A DNA stretch of 50,550 nucleotides from Candidatus Pacearchaeota archaeon. Its GTDB lineage: Archaea; Nanobdellota; Nanobdellia; Pacearchaeales; GW2011-AR1. Location: the NCBI GenBank assembly GCA_018303945.1, contig JAGVXD010000002.1:1-50550 (forward strand), in the 5' to 3' direction. This document shows, piece after piece, positions 28,184 through 37,296 of this stretch. Both the position numbers and the translations under genes were made by a program. The notes beneath the pieces are model-generated. The model did not search any database and was not told the DNA's origin. It worked only from the letters and a program-made list of their open reading frames with translations. Positions within the stretch are counted from its first letter, which is position 1; the number at the start of each line of letters is the position of its first letter.

Positions 28184-28633
28184 ATGGTCAGAGATATTCC
28201 ATTAGGAGAGGTGACTCTTCGCAGATATGAAAAGCCTTATGATTCTTCTCCGCGCGAACTTGTAAGAAAAGTCTGCCTAAGCCTCGGGCTTCTCCAGCCG
28301 GGAGATTCACGAGATATTATAGTTGATATTATGCTAATTCTCGAGGAAGCCAGAAAGCAAAAGCAATGGCTTTCATCTTTCGCCATCAGAGATAAAGTAG
28401 AAGTTCTACGCAGGGAAAACTCTCTTGAAAACAAAGGCTTGGCAGAGAGCAATATAAGGCGTCAGTTGAAAAGATTGCGTGACGCAATGCTCGTTGACAA
28501 GCAGGGCAATCAATATAGAATGTCTGAATTTGCCCCCCTTTCAGAGCTTTTCGAAGCCAAAATAGAAAAGTTTCTCATCCCCCAGACGATAGAGAGAATC
28601 AAGGAGTATCTTGCTAAATTGGAAAAGAAATAA
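28184..28633 (+). CDS. Winged-helix transcriptional regulator-like protein
   Basis: Internal ATG of 28088..28633; ESNIRRQLKRLRDAMLVDKQGNQYRMSEF wHTH-like pattern. Confidence 0.6.
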   Translation: MVRDIPLGEVTLRRYEKPYDSSPRELVRKVCLSLGLLQPGDSRDIIVDIMLILEEARKQKQWLSSFAIRDKVEVLRRENSLENKGLAESNIRRQLKRLRDAMLVDKQGNQYRMSEFAPLSELFEAKIEKFLIPQTIERIKEYLAKLEKK

Positions 28634-28661
28634 ATTTAGGTTATGGGTAATATAGATTAAA

Positions 28662-28829
28662 ATGAAACTCACCGATTATGAAAAAAGAAATTATGTAATG
28701 AAAGATAAAGAAGATTTTATCATTCTCTCAAAAATAAGAGAGCTAGAGAAAAGAAAACTCAATAACAAGGACAAAGAGACTGTAAAAATTATTAGAGCCC
28801 AGCTGAAAAAAACTGGAGATTGCCATTGA
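28662..28829 (+). CDS. Small charged hypothetical protein, 55 aa
   Basis: MKLTDYEKRNYVMKDKEDFIILSKIRELEKRKLNNKDKETVKIIRAQLKKTGDCH*. Confidence 0.5.
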   Translation: MKLTDYEKRNYVMKDKEDFIILSKIRELEKRKLNNKDKETVKIIRAQLKKTGDCH

Positions 28830-28976
28830 TTAAACATTTGGATAAACTGCTTAAGAAATAGACTTTTTTAACAAGAGCCACATATTCAAAAAAGTCGTCT
28901 GGCAAATCTTTATAAACCCTTTTTTCTCTTTATAATAATCTACTTCTTAGATATTAGGAGGTAGCGGAGCCCAGAT

Positions 28977-29462
28977 ATGATATTTATCATCAAAGTAACA
29001 ACGAACAAAGAAGACAAAGCCCTCGATATGATGGCTGATAGATCTAAAAAGAAATCTCTGAATGTATATGCATTAGTAAGACCTCACGGCTTGAAAGGAT
29101 ATGTTATCATGGAAGCGGCTGATAGAGATTCAGCAGCAGAAGCGGCATTTAATCTTCCCTATGTAAAGGGAATCATAGGAAAGACAATTACTTATGAAGA
29201 AATTAAAAATATGCTTCAGCCAAAAATAGAGGATGTAAAGATAGAAATAGGAGACATTGTAGAGATGATTGCAGAGCCGTTCAAGAATGAAAAGGCAAAA
29301 GTCACTCGTTTAGACAAGCAGAAAGGGGAAGTGGTTGTTTCATTGCTAGGTGCTTCAGTGCCAATTCCAGTTACTGTCAAAATTGATAACGTAAAGGTTA
29401 TAAGGCGTGAAGATAAGGAATCTGAAGAAACATCAGATATGGGGGGAGAAAATGAAAGTTAA
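28977..29462 (+). CDS. spt5: Transcription elongation factor Spt5/NusG
   Basis: VRPHGLKGYVIMEAADRDSAAEAAFNLPYVKGIIGK and KOW IGDIVEMIAEPFKNEKAKVTRLD. Confidence 0.95.
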   Translation: MIFIIKVTTNKEDKALDMMADRSKKKSLNVYALVRPHGLKGYVIMEAADRDSAAEAAFNLPYVKGIIGKTITYEEIKNMLQPKIEDVKIEIGDIVEMIAEPFKNEKAKVTRLDKQKGEVVVSLLGASVPIPVTVKIDNVKVIRREDKESEETSDMGGENES

Positions 29463-30177
29463 ATTGATTGTTGAAGGCGGAGCAATGAAGCCGGGTCCGG
29501 CAGTTGCTCAACAGCTAGGCCCTCTGGGGATAAATCTCGGAAAAGTTATATCAGACGTCAATACTGCTACAATAGGATTTAAGGGGATGGATGTTCCAGT
29601 AGAAATTAATGTAGATGCAAAAACAAAATCTTACACTATTAAAGTCTTCTCCCCTTCAGTTGCAACTTTAATTAAGAAGGAACTTGCTCTCGAGAAGGGT
29701 TCAGGCAACGCAGGGTCAGTTAAGGTAGGCAATATAGCTTTAGAGCAAATTATAGGAATAGCAAAAACAAAGATGCCTGACTTGCTTGCAAAAGATTTAA
29801 AGTCTGCAGTTAAGCTGGTTGTCGGAACTTGCGTTTCACTTGGAGTTCTAGTTGATAATAAGCCGGCAGCAGATATAGAGGAGGATATTGATTCAGGCAA
29901 ATATAATAAGGAAATATCTGAAGAAATAACAACTGTAAGTGAATCAAAGAAGAATGAATTGCAGCAGCATTATGCTCAAGTCAAAGCTGCACAGGATAAA
30001 GCAGCCAAGGCAGCAGAAGAAGCGAAAGCAGCCGAGGAAGCTGCGAAAGCCACAGCATTAGCCGCAGCTCCGGCAGCAGGCGCAGTAGTTCCAGGAGCGC
30101 CGGGAGCACCAGTGACTCCAGCAGCAACACCAGCCGCAGCCAAGAAAGAAGAAAAGCCTGCAGCAAAGAAGAAATAA
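29452..30177 (+). CDS. rpl11: Ribosomal protein L11 with long Ala/Lys/Pro-rich C-terminal extension
   Basis: VEGGAMKPGPAVAQQLGPLGINLGKVISDVN; internal ATG 29452 chosen. Confidence 0.95.
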   Translation: MKVKLIVEGGAMKPGPAVAQQLGPLGINLGKVISDVNTATIGFKGMDVPVEINVDAKTKSYTIKVFSPSVATLIKKELALEKGSGNAGSVKVGNIALEQIIGIAKTKMPDLLAKDLKSAVKLVVGTCVSLGVLVDNKPAADIEEDIDSGKYNKEISEEITTVSESKKNELQQHYAQVKAAQDKAAKAAEEAKAAEEAAKATALAAAPAAGAVVPGAPGAPVTPAATPAAAKKEEKPAAKKK

Positions 30178-30235
30178 TTCTTAATAGACATTAGCGGGCA
30201 ATAATTTAAAAAGCGCTTTACAATTATTTTTATAA

Positions 30236-30309
30236 GGGGATGTAGTATAGCCTGGTTAGTACTTGAGGTTTGGGACTTCAAAACCCCGGTTCAAATCCGG
30301 GCATCCCCA
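30236..30309 (+). tRNA. tRNA-Pro(UGG)
   Basis: GGGGATG/CATCCCC acceptor, TTGAGG-TTTGGGA-CTTCAA anticodon arm, GGTTCAAATCC T-arm. Confidence 0.95.
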
Positions 30310-30374
30310 TTTTATCTATAGTCAAGTGCATAGCTAATCGAACAGTTTAAAAACCTACATTTGTAAGATTTCAG

Positions 30375-30602
30375 ATGGGAAGCAAGACAAAGAAAATAAA
30401 GGCATTCGGACGCTTTGGAGCCGGTTATGGCACGCGCGTCAGAAAAGAGTTTAATACTATTGAAGCACTGCAGAGAAAGCGACAGCCCTCTCCTTTTCAT
30501 CCTAAATCCCAAGCAAAACGAATTGCAGCTGGAATATGGAAATGCATGAAGACGGGAAAGGTATTCGCAGGCAATGCATATTCACTGACAAATGCAAAAT
30601 AA
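30375..30602 (+). CDS. rpl37ae: Ribosomal protein L37Ae (L43e) with degenerate zinc ribbon
   Basis: KIKAFGRFGAGYGTRVRKEFNTIEALQ...AAGIWKCMKTGKVFAGNAYSL. Confidence 0.88.
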   Translation: MGSKTKKIKAFGRFGAGYGTRVRKEFNTIEALQRKRQPSPFHPKSQAKRIAAGIWKCMKTGKVFAGNAYSLTNAK

Positions 30603-30729
30603 ATCCATATTAATAATTACTAGATATTCTATTAATGAATTTGTGCTGGAAAATCTTAGGTTGCATCAGCAAGAATATATAATGAAAAATAATCAAGAAA
30701 TACTTGAAGCGCAATTTCATAATCCATGA
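30592..30729 (+). CDS. Small hypothetical protein, 45 aa, overlapping the L37Ae end
   Basis: MQNKSILIITRYSINEFVLENLRLHQQEYIMKNNQEILEAQFHNP*. Confidence 0.4.
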   Translation: MQNKSILIITRYSINEFVLENLRLHQQEYIMKNNQEILEAQFHNP

Positions 30730-30798
30730 CTAAGAAGGGGTTTTGCATTATAACTCTCCGCAACATTTATTAACAAGCTTTTTTAGGCAAATCTGAAA

Positions 30799-31251
30799 AT
30801 GTCGGGCAATACAATAAATCAAAGCGCACAACAGGAAATATTTGATTCTATGCTAAATGGAGATTTTATTCTCACCCTAGTTATTTTAAATCCAAGCAGA
30901 GAAAAATTCTTTTCAAAGAGGGTATTTGTTTCTGCAATGTATAATTCTACAGAAAATTCTCCTTTTCTACGAAATAGATTTTTTCAAGAAGAAGTATTAT
31001 ATCCATACGAGCGTCCTAATCAAATAAATGAAGATATTGACGGTTTAAGAGCACTTAATTTATTATATTTAGATAACAATGAGTACAGAATAACGAGAAA
31101 AGAGCAATATAGAATAACATCTGAAGGAAAGGAATATTGTCAAAGGGAATTATTCAGTGGAAAAATATATGGAGAAGATTTCTTGGACAAACTCCGGCCT
31201 CTAGCATCAGATTTCTGGAGATACTATATGCAAAATAACCCTTGCCAATAG
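30799..31251 (+). CDS. Hypothetical, possible winged-helix protein
   Basis: 150-aa ORF; LNLLYLDNNEYRITRKEQYRITSEGKEYC wing-like pattern. Confidence 0.5.
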   Translation: MSGNTINQSAQQEIFDSMLNGDFILTLVILNPSREKFFSKRVFVSAMYNSTENSPFLRNRFFQEEVLYPYERPNQINEDIDGLRALNLLYLDNNEYRITRKEQYRITSEGKEYCQRELFSGKIYGEDFLDKLRPLASDFWRYYMQNNPCQ

Positions 31252-31281
31252 ATTTAACTATCCAATAATCCCTATTTTTAT

Positions 31282-31455
31282 ATGGCTATACCTCCACGAA
31301 GACGCAGAGCAGGAAAAATAGAGATTGATAATAAAAATAGATTAGTTAGGAAAGAAGAAAAGAAGGAAATAACGCCCGAAGAAGAAGCAGAACGCATCAG
31401 AATTCTAAAGGAAGCAGGACTTCTTTATAAATCTGATAGAAAGCATGATTCTTGA
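31282..31455 (+). CDS. Small charged hypothetical protein, 57 aa
   Basis: MAIPPRRRRAGKIEIDNKNRLVRKEEKKEITPEEEAERIRILKEAGLLYKSDRKHDS*. Confidence 0.5.
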   Translation: MAIPPRRRRAGKIEIDNKNRLVRKEEKKEITPEEEAERIRILKEAGLLYKSDRKHDS

Positions 31456-31542
31456 AAATAAAGAAAAGGCAAATAGCAAACAAGACTTATTTACAAAGCT
31501 GACCAGCAATAGATTTAAAAATCATCTTTAACAGTGATAATC

Positions 31543-31680
31543 ATGGCACAGTATAAATGTTTTAAATGTGAAAAAGCTATCTCTAGCAAGGCTTTAGAAA
31601 AGCGATTTGTATGCCCAAATTGTGGTTCTAAGATATTTTACAAGCCGCGCACCCAGATTGTCAAGATTAAGGCAGTATAA
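31543..31680 (+). CDS. rpoP: DNA-directed RNA polymerase subunit P (Rpo12)
   Basis: MAQYKCFKCEKAISSKALEKRFVCPNCGSKIFYKPRTQIVKIKAV*; not in the ORF track. Confidence 0.92.
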   Translation: MAQYKCFKCEKAISSKALEKRFVCPNCGSKIFYKPRTQIVKIKAV

Positions 31681-31682
31681 TT

Positions 31683-32027
31683 ATGAGCGCAGATTTACAG
31701 ACAGGCAAGAAAATACAGGAATTGCAGTCTATGGAGCAAAATTTGCAGAATTTTGCAATGCAGAAGCAGGTTTTGCAGGCAGAATTAAACGAAATTGACA
31801 ATGCTCTGGCAGAAATCTCCACAGCCGATGATGATATCTACAAGATGACTGCTGGAATAATGATAAAAACAGAGAAAAAAAACATCACCAAGGACTTAAA
31901 TGAAAAGAAAAGAGTCATAGAATTAAGGGCGCAGTCATTTGAAAAGCAGGAAAAGATTATAGAGGATAAAGCCTCAAAGTTGCGTGCAGAAGTGACAGAA
32001 TCTGTTAAAAAATCTCCGCAGAAATAA
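31683..32027 (+). CDS. pfdB: Prefoldin subunit beta
   Basis: Coiled-coil ORF with IYKMTAGIMIKTEKKNITKDL. Confidence 0.9.
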   Translation: MSADLQTGKKIQELQSMEQNLQNFAMQKQVLQAELNEIDNALAEISTADDDIYKMTAGIMIKTEKKNITKDLNEKKRVIELRAQSFEKQEKIIEDKASKLRAEVTESVKKSPQK

Positions 32028-32089
32028 TTCCCAGATATACTTTATAAACCACAGTAATATTTATATACTCGTTCCTGCAAAGAATTGTC

Positions 32090-32467
32090 ATGGTGTTAAA
32101 TTTAAAAAAGATTTTCGGCAAGGGTTCAACAGAAGAGTACGTTGAAATTGACCTTAATGCAGTTCCAAACAAGGACACTAAAGTTCTTGTCAAGCCATTT
32201 GTGCTTAGACAGTATGATGACATTAATGATATTTTAAATGCCGTAAGAGAAGGATTCACAATAGCAGTTGTTGACATAAAAACCCTTAAGACTAAGGATG
32301 TAATAGAGCTTAAGCGCGCAGTTTCAAAGATAAAGAAGACGGTAGATGCAATAGAGGGCTCAATTGCCGGATTTGGAGAGAATGTTCTGATTGTAACTCC
32401 AAAGTTTGCAGAGATACACCGTGCTCCATCAGCGAAGCCCCAGAAAGTTGATTTTATTAACGAATAA
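32090..32467 (+). CDS. sepF: SepF-like cell division protein
   Basis: KVLVKPFVLRQYDDINDILNAVREGFTIAVVDIKTLK...IEGSIAGFGENVLIVTP. Confidence 0.85.
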   Translation: MVLNLKKIFGKGSTEEYVEIDLNAVPNKDTKVLVKPFVLRQYDDINDILNAVREGFTIAVVDIKTLKTKDVIELKRAVSKIKKTVDAIEGSIAGFGENVLIVTPKFAEIHRAPSAKPQKVDFINE

Positions 32468-32506
32468 TTAAGAATTTAGAGCTTTGAATATCCCCCGTTT
32501 TTCAGA

Positions 32507-32556
32507 TTTTCAAAGCGATGCTTTGAGGACTATTCTAGGGTTTTCAAAGTCCTCAA
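32507..32556. terminator. Intergenic hairpin region between convergent genes
   Basis: TTGAGGAC (32523-32530)/GTCCTCAA (32549-32556) and alternative TCAAAG/CTTTGA pairing. Confidence 0.5.
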
Positions 32557-32573
32557 TTCTCCTATCGTTGTTG

Positions 32574-32942
32574 CTAACTCTTAGCAATAGAGAATACTGT
32601 TTTAAGAGCAACTATAATTGTAGCAGGAACAAACAAGGCTAAAAGAGCCCCAAGCGTCGCAGAGACTATTGATGCTATTCCGGTTCCAAGCACAGCCGAA
32701 TTAATGACTAGCCCAGATATCCCTGAATAGCTTACCAATACCAGAGATACAGAAGCCAGAAGAAAAGTCTGCACATTCTTGTCAGCGACAAAATATCCCA
32801 CGATTACACCAAGTATAGCCAGTATTCCTATTATCAAAGAGTTTATCTTATCACCTGCGAACACACCTAGCAAAACAGCAAGTATAACACCGACAAGAAA
32901 AGCCCTAGCAGCAACTAAATTCTCTCTAGCCCTTATAGCCAT
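32574..32942 (-). CDS. Small multi-TM hypothetical protein
   Basis: Internal ATG giving MAIRARENLVAARAFLVGVILAVLLGVF. Confidence 0.6.
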   Translation of the reverse strand: MAIRARENLVAARAFLVGVILAVLLGVFAGDKINSLIIGILAILGVIVGYFVADKNVQTFLLASVSLVLVSYSGISGLVINSAVLGTGIASIVSATLGALLALFVPATIIVALKTVFSIAKS

Positions 32943-33081
32943 GTTAAATAGAGGAACCTCTTGTTTATTAATCCTTCCAACACGATTTATACCCCATACA
33001 AGCCTAAATAATAGTTGTACTAAATCACAGAAATATTTATAAACCATTGTAATTCTAGAATTACAACAGATAAAATTTACC

Positions 33082-35010
33082 ATGAAAACATCTTTGTTTA
33101 CACGAACGATTTTAATTTTTGTCAGTCTATTGTTTTTGGCTGCATCAGCAAGCGCAGCATTAACTTTGACTCCGGTTCAGGTTCCTAATTCAATAGCTCC
33201 AGGGCAGGATGTTCAGGTCAGATATAATATATCAAGCGATGCAAACTATACAAGTCTTGATTGGTCAGCAAGCACAACTTCAGACAGCACAAAGCTAGTC
33301 TGGAAGAATCTAGCTTCCCTCCCTATTAATATTAATGCAGGAACAACCCAAGAAATAACGGCCGTATTAAACGCAAAATCACATTCAATTGGTTCAGTTA
33401 GTGCAACACTAAGAGTAAAAAACGGGACAAATCCAGCATTCTTAGCTTCACACACCTCTTCTTTATCAATTAACGAGACATCTGGCCTGTCAGTTTCAGG
33501 CTCTCCGGCTCTATTAACTTCAAGGCAGAACGGTACTATTAATATAAATAACACGGGCAATTCAAATTCACCAATCATATTATCAACAAGCGGAGCGCTT
33601 AATCTCACTTTGTCATCAAAAACTTTGAGCATATCTCCAGGAGCATCTCAATCAGTTTTAGTTTCACCAGGTAACACAGGCGCACTTCCATTCGGAACAC
33701 ATACAGGCACTGTTTTAGTCAATCAGGGAAGTGCAAGCGCATCAACCATATTTTCCTTCCAAAAGACATTCTGCTCAAGCGGCACACAAGGCACAAACCT
33801 TTCAATATCCAGAGTAGATATAACTTCTTCAGGCGATGATGATGAAGAATGGAAGCCGCTTGATATTGTTACTATCAGAGTAAGAGTTGACAATGATGGA
33901 AATAATGACTTGAAAGATGTAGTTGTCAGACTGGGATTATTTGACGGAGCAGGAGTTAATGTAGCAAATGATTTAGACTTCAACAACAAAGATGAAGACG
34001 AGATTACCATAGACAGAATAAATGATAATGATGAAGAGACAGTAGAATTTGAATTCACAGTTCCGGGAGACATGGACACAGGAGACTACAAGCTTTCTGT
34101 AAAAGCATTCAGTGAGAAAGTAAGTGAAAACTTGCTTTGTGCAGATACTTCTTCAGATTTTGAGACAGAAAATATTTACACTACAATTTCAATAGATAGA
34201 GAAGATGAAGAAGGCAGGTTCATCAACTTTGACGATATAGATTTATCTCCAACACAGGCTACTTGCGGAGATGCAGTAACCTTAAGTGCTGATGTATTCA
34301 ACGTCGGAGAAGACGACCAGGACAGGGTAAGAGTCATATTAAGAAACAGAGAATTATCTCTTGATATGTCGCAAGAATTAAGGCAGGGGCTTGATATAGG
34401 CGATGATGACAGAATAACTTTCAGTTTTACAGTTCCTAGAAATGTACAGGACAAAGATTATACTCTTGAGCTTGATGCAGATTATGATTACAGCGGAGGA
34501 GATTATGACCAATCATTAGACGAGACTAAGAAAGTTCTTTTGACAGTCTTTGGCTGCACTCCTGGACAGCCTGTAACCGGAGCCGTTGCTTCAATTAATG
34601 CAGAGCTAGTTTCAGATGAGGTATTAGCAGGAAAAGAACTATTAGTAAGAGCAAAATTGACAAATCTAGCTAACCAGACAACTACTTTTGTTGTTAGCCC
34701 TAAAGGTTATGAATCATGGGCAGATTTAACAAGAACGTCAGACAGACTTGTCACACTTCGCACAGGAGAAAGCAAGGATATAACATTTACATTTGATGTA
34801 AATGAAGATGTAACAGGAGAGCAGACATTCACAATTGAAGCAAGCAATGGAAACAGAGCCCAGACACAGGAAGTTGCCGTTGAGTTCGCAGAAGAGAGAG
34901 CAAGAAGCGATGTATTTTCAGACAATAAGCTGATATGGGTAATTGGGATAGTTAATATAATCCTTATCATTCTTATTATAGTAGTAGCAATAAAGATTTC
35001 ACAGAGATAA
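33082..35010 (+). CDS. Secreted CARDB/Ig-like repeat surface protein (putative S-layer-like) with C-terminal TM
   Basis: Signal peptide, acidic beta-rich repeats, C-terminal DNKLIWVIGIVNIILIILIIVVAIKISQR. Confidence 0.8.
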   Translation: MKTSLFTRTILIFVSLLFLAASASAALTLTPVQVPNSIAPGQDVQVRYNISSDANYTSLDWSASTTSDSTKLVWKNLASLPININAGTTQEITAVLNAKSHSIGSVSATLRVKNGTNPAFLASHTSSLSINETSGLSVSGSPALLTSRQNGTININNTGNSNSPIILSTSGALNLTLSSKTLSISPGASQSVLVSPGNTGALPFGTHTGTVLVNQGSASASTIFSFQKTFCSSGTQGTNLSISRVDITSSGDDDEEWKPLDIVTIRVRVDNDGNNDLKDVVVRLGLFDGAGVNVANDLDFNNKDEDEITIDRINDNDEETVEFEFTVPGDMDTGDYKLSVKAFSEKVSENLLCADTSSDFETENIYTTISIDREDEEGRFINFDDIDLSPTQATCGDAVTLSADVFNVGEDDQDRVRVILRNRELSLDMSQELRQGLDIGDDDRITFSFTVPRNVQDKDYTLELDADYDYSGGDYDQSLDETKKVLLTVFGCTPGQPVTGAVASINAELVSDEVLAGKELLVRAKLTNLANQTTTFVVSPKGYESWADLTRTSDRLVTLRTGESKDITFTFDVNEDVTGEQTFTIEASNGNRAQTQEVAVEFAEERARSDVFSDNKLIWVIGIVNIILIILIIVVAIKISQR

Positions 35011-35027
35011 GTTTATTCTCATAAAAA

Positions 35028-35396
35028 ATGAAAATCATAGACAAAATAGAAATAGAAAAAAAGAATACATTAAGGCGAAAAGAGCTAATAGAAATTATAA
35101 ATCCTTTTGTCGAGAAGGCATTTGGAAAAGGATACAGAGGAGATTATATTCCTTATTATGATAATATTATTATTGGTAAGGATAATGAATGTCAGTTAAT
35201 GCTTATTTCTGATGGATCCAACGGTGTAGGACATTTCAATTTTGATATTGCAGGCAAGGAAATAGATAAGAATGAAAGAGATGGAAGCGTAATTACTGTA
35301 AGGCCGGAATATAGAAATCAGGCAGAAGAATATGCAAGATTTTACGAGCAAGAATTTAAAAAAGAGGTAACCCTCGTTCTCAATTTATATGCATAA
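35028..35396 (+). CDS. Hypothetical protein
   Basis: 122-aa ORF. Confidence 0.55.
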   Translation: MKIIDKIEIEKKNTLRRKELIEIINPFVEKAFGKGYRGDYIPYYDNIIIGKDNECQLMLISDGSNGVGHFNFDIAGKEIDKNERDGSVITVRPEYRNQAEEYARFYEQEFKKEVTLVLNLYA

Positions 35397-35429
35397 CGCT
35401 AAATTCTTAAACTTGTCTTAATTCTTCAT

Positions 35430-35993
35430 TTGATGGAGCAGAGACGCATTTTAGGCATTTTGTCTAGATATATTATATTACTTATCTTTGCTCTGGGAAA
35501 TCTTAAATTAATATATATTATATTCACGCCTCTCACCATATACCCAGTATATTGGATTCTAAGTTTAATATATGATGATGTTCTTTTAGTCCAGCAAAAT
35601 TCCCTGATTTTAAGTTCTATTGAGATAGAACTGGTTGCAGCGTGCATTGCGGGTTCAGCTTATTATCTTCTTTTCTTCCTCAATCTCTCAACACCAATGA
35701 GAAAACGTCAGAGAATCTTATCTTTAATATTTTTAATATCCTCATTTCTAATAGTTAATATTATCAGGATAGTTTCATTCTCAATATTCTACGCAGAAAG
35801 TCTCAATGTAGAGAGAATTCACGTTTTCTTCTGGTATTTAGTCAGTACATTTCTGGTTGTATTCATCTGGTTTTCTTCAGTTAAGCTTTTTTCAGTTGAA
35901 TCACTTCCAGTTTATACCGATTTAAGTTTCATCATGAAGAGTATACTGCCGGGAAAAACAAAACCTAAAGTCTTTAAACTAAAAAATACATAA
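35430..35993 (+). CDS. Exosortase/archaeosortase family protein
   Basis: Multi-TM with Cys (AACIAGSAYY), Arg (NIIRI) and His (VERIHVFFWYLVST) in family order. Confidence 0.85.
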   Translation: MMEQRRILGILSRYIILLIFALGNLKLIYIIFTPLTIYPVYWILSLIYDDVLLVQQNSLILSSIEIELVAACIAGSAYYLLFFLNLSTPMRKRQRILSLIFLISSFLIVNIIRIVSFSIFYAESLNVERIHVFFWYLVSTFLVVFIWFSSVKLFSVESLPVYTDLSFIMKSILPGKTKPKVFKLKNT

Positions 35994-35999
35994 TAACGC

Positions 36000-36623
36000 A
36001 TGATTGATTCACTCTTAGACATTCTTTTCAGGAGCGATACTGCACTCCAGTCTTTCACAGAATCCTATGGTTTAGGAGTTTACATCATTCTCTTTCTTAT
36101 AATTTTCTTTGAGACAGGAGTGGTAGTCACTCCATTTCTTCCGGGTGACTCGCTTCTTTTTGCAGCAGGCACTCTTGCTTCTTTTGGAACTTTAAACTTC
36201 TGGATAATGGTAGGTTTAATCTCTTGTGCTGCAATAATAGGGGATAGCGTCAATTACTTGATAGGCAGAACTATCGGAAAGCGTTTTGTCTTTAAACCCG
36301 GAGCTTTCATACTCAAAGAAGAGTATTACAATAAAACTATATCTTTTTATGAAAAACACGGAGGCAAAACTATATTTCTGGCAAGGTTCATTCCAATAAT
36401 CCGTACATTCGCTCCCTTCGTGGCTGGAGCCGCAAGAATGAATTATCAGAGATTTGCATATTATAATGTAGTTGGAGGGATAATCTGGACATTGGCTTTT
36501 GTAGGGGCAGGTTATCTTTTCGGGACTATTCCTCTTGTGCAGGAGAACTTCTCTCTTGTTGTTTTGGCAATAATATTCATCTCTTTAATACCATTATTCT
36601 GGGCAGCAGTTAGAAGAAAATGA
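36000..36623 (+). CDS. DedA/VTT-domain membrane protein
   Basis: FETGVVVTPFLPGDSLLFAAGTLA, ARFIPIIRTFAPFVAGAARMNYQRF. Confidence 0.93.
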   Translation: MIDSLLDILFRSDTALQSFTESYGLGVYIILFLIIFFETGVVVTPFLPGDSLLFAAGTLASFGTLNFWIMVGLISCAAIIGDSVNYLIGRTIGKRFVFKPGAFILKEEYYNKTISFYEKHGGKTIFLARFIPIIRTFAPFVAGAARMNYQRFAYYNVVGGIIWTLAFVGAGYLFGTIPLVQENFSLVVLAIIFISLIPLFWAAVRRK

Positions 36624-37259
36624 TTACTCTCCAACTGATTTTTTCCTTTCTTTAGCATTTGCCAAAGTCTCAATAATGAATTTTTCTACTGCAGGAAGCA
36701 TCTCGCATGACGATATAGATATTACATGGCAGTTGTTATTCTTGACTATTGATGTATTTCTGCCTTCCTGCATAAGTATTACAATATTATTAGGATGAGT
36801 ATCACAGGTAACATAAGGTACATTGCTTACATTGGCAAAAGCTATATCTGGAGCGCCCGCTTTTGTAGTAAGCAGATTGCTTCCCAAGAAGGAAGATAAT
36901 GTCTGGGGAGCGAATGAAATATCCTCACACTGCGATAAGCCGCTTGAATTAATGCTTATGTAAACTGGTCTGTCTTTATAAAATGCAATATCTCCTTCAA
37001 GGGGAACTTTATTAGTTCTTGGGTCATTTCTTAGATATATATTTGCTTTGTAAACTTGGCCTTCATCCTTGAAATAGTAAATATGATGATAAACAATTAT
37101 ATCTCCATACGCTTCCTTGGAAAATACAAGATTCTTGTATTCTATTGTTCCCCATGAATTGAACAGGTAGTATGATATTATGAATACTGTCGCAAGAACT
37201 GCCAAACCCCACGCCATCATCTTCCACGATGTTTTTTTTTCTTTAGTTTTTTTTGCCAT
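36624..37259 (-). CDS. Single-TM exported hypothetical protein, paralogue of 37297..37848
   Basis: N-terminal TM; RPVYIS and NNCHVI...VEKFIIETL shared with neighbour. Confidence 0.65.
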   Translation of the reverse strand: MAKKTKEKKTSWKMMAWGLAVLATVFIISYYLFNSWGTIEYKNLVFSKEAYGDIIVYHHIYYFKDEGQVYKANIYLRNDPRTNKVPLEGDIAFYKDRPVYISINSSGLSQCEDISFAPQTLSSFLGSNLLTTKAGAPDIAFANVSNVPYVTCDTHPNNIVILMQEGRNTSIVKNNNCHVISISSCEMLPAVEKFIIETLANAKERKKSVGE

Positions 37260-37296
37260 TTAAATATTTGTTATATAAGTTTAAAAGCTTTGCCAA

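Noticed and set aside
29631-30281. Minus-strand ORFs opposite L11 (29631..29900, 29976..30281, 29981..30166)
   Set aside because: Low-complexity antisense translations of the Ala-rich L11 tail; one also crosses the tRNA-Pro gene.
33246-34970. Minus-strand ORFs antisense to the surface protein (33246..33632, 33723..34079, 34176..34454, 34707..34970)
   Set aside because: Shadow ORFs within a clear plus-strand coding gene with signal peptide and TM anchor.
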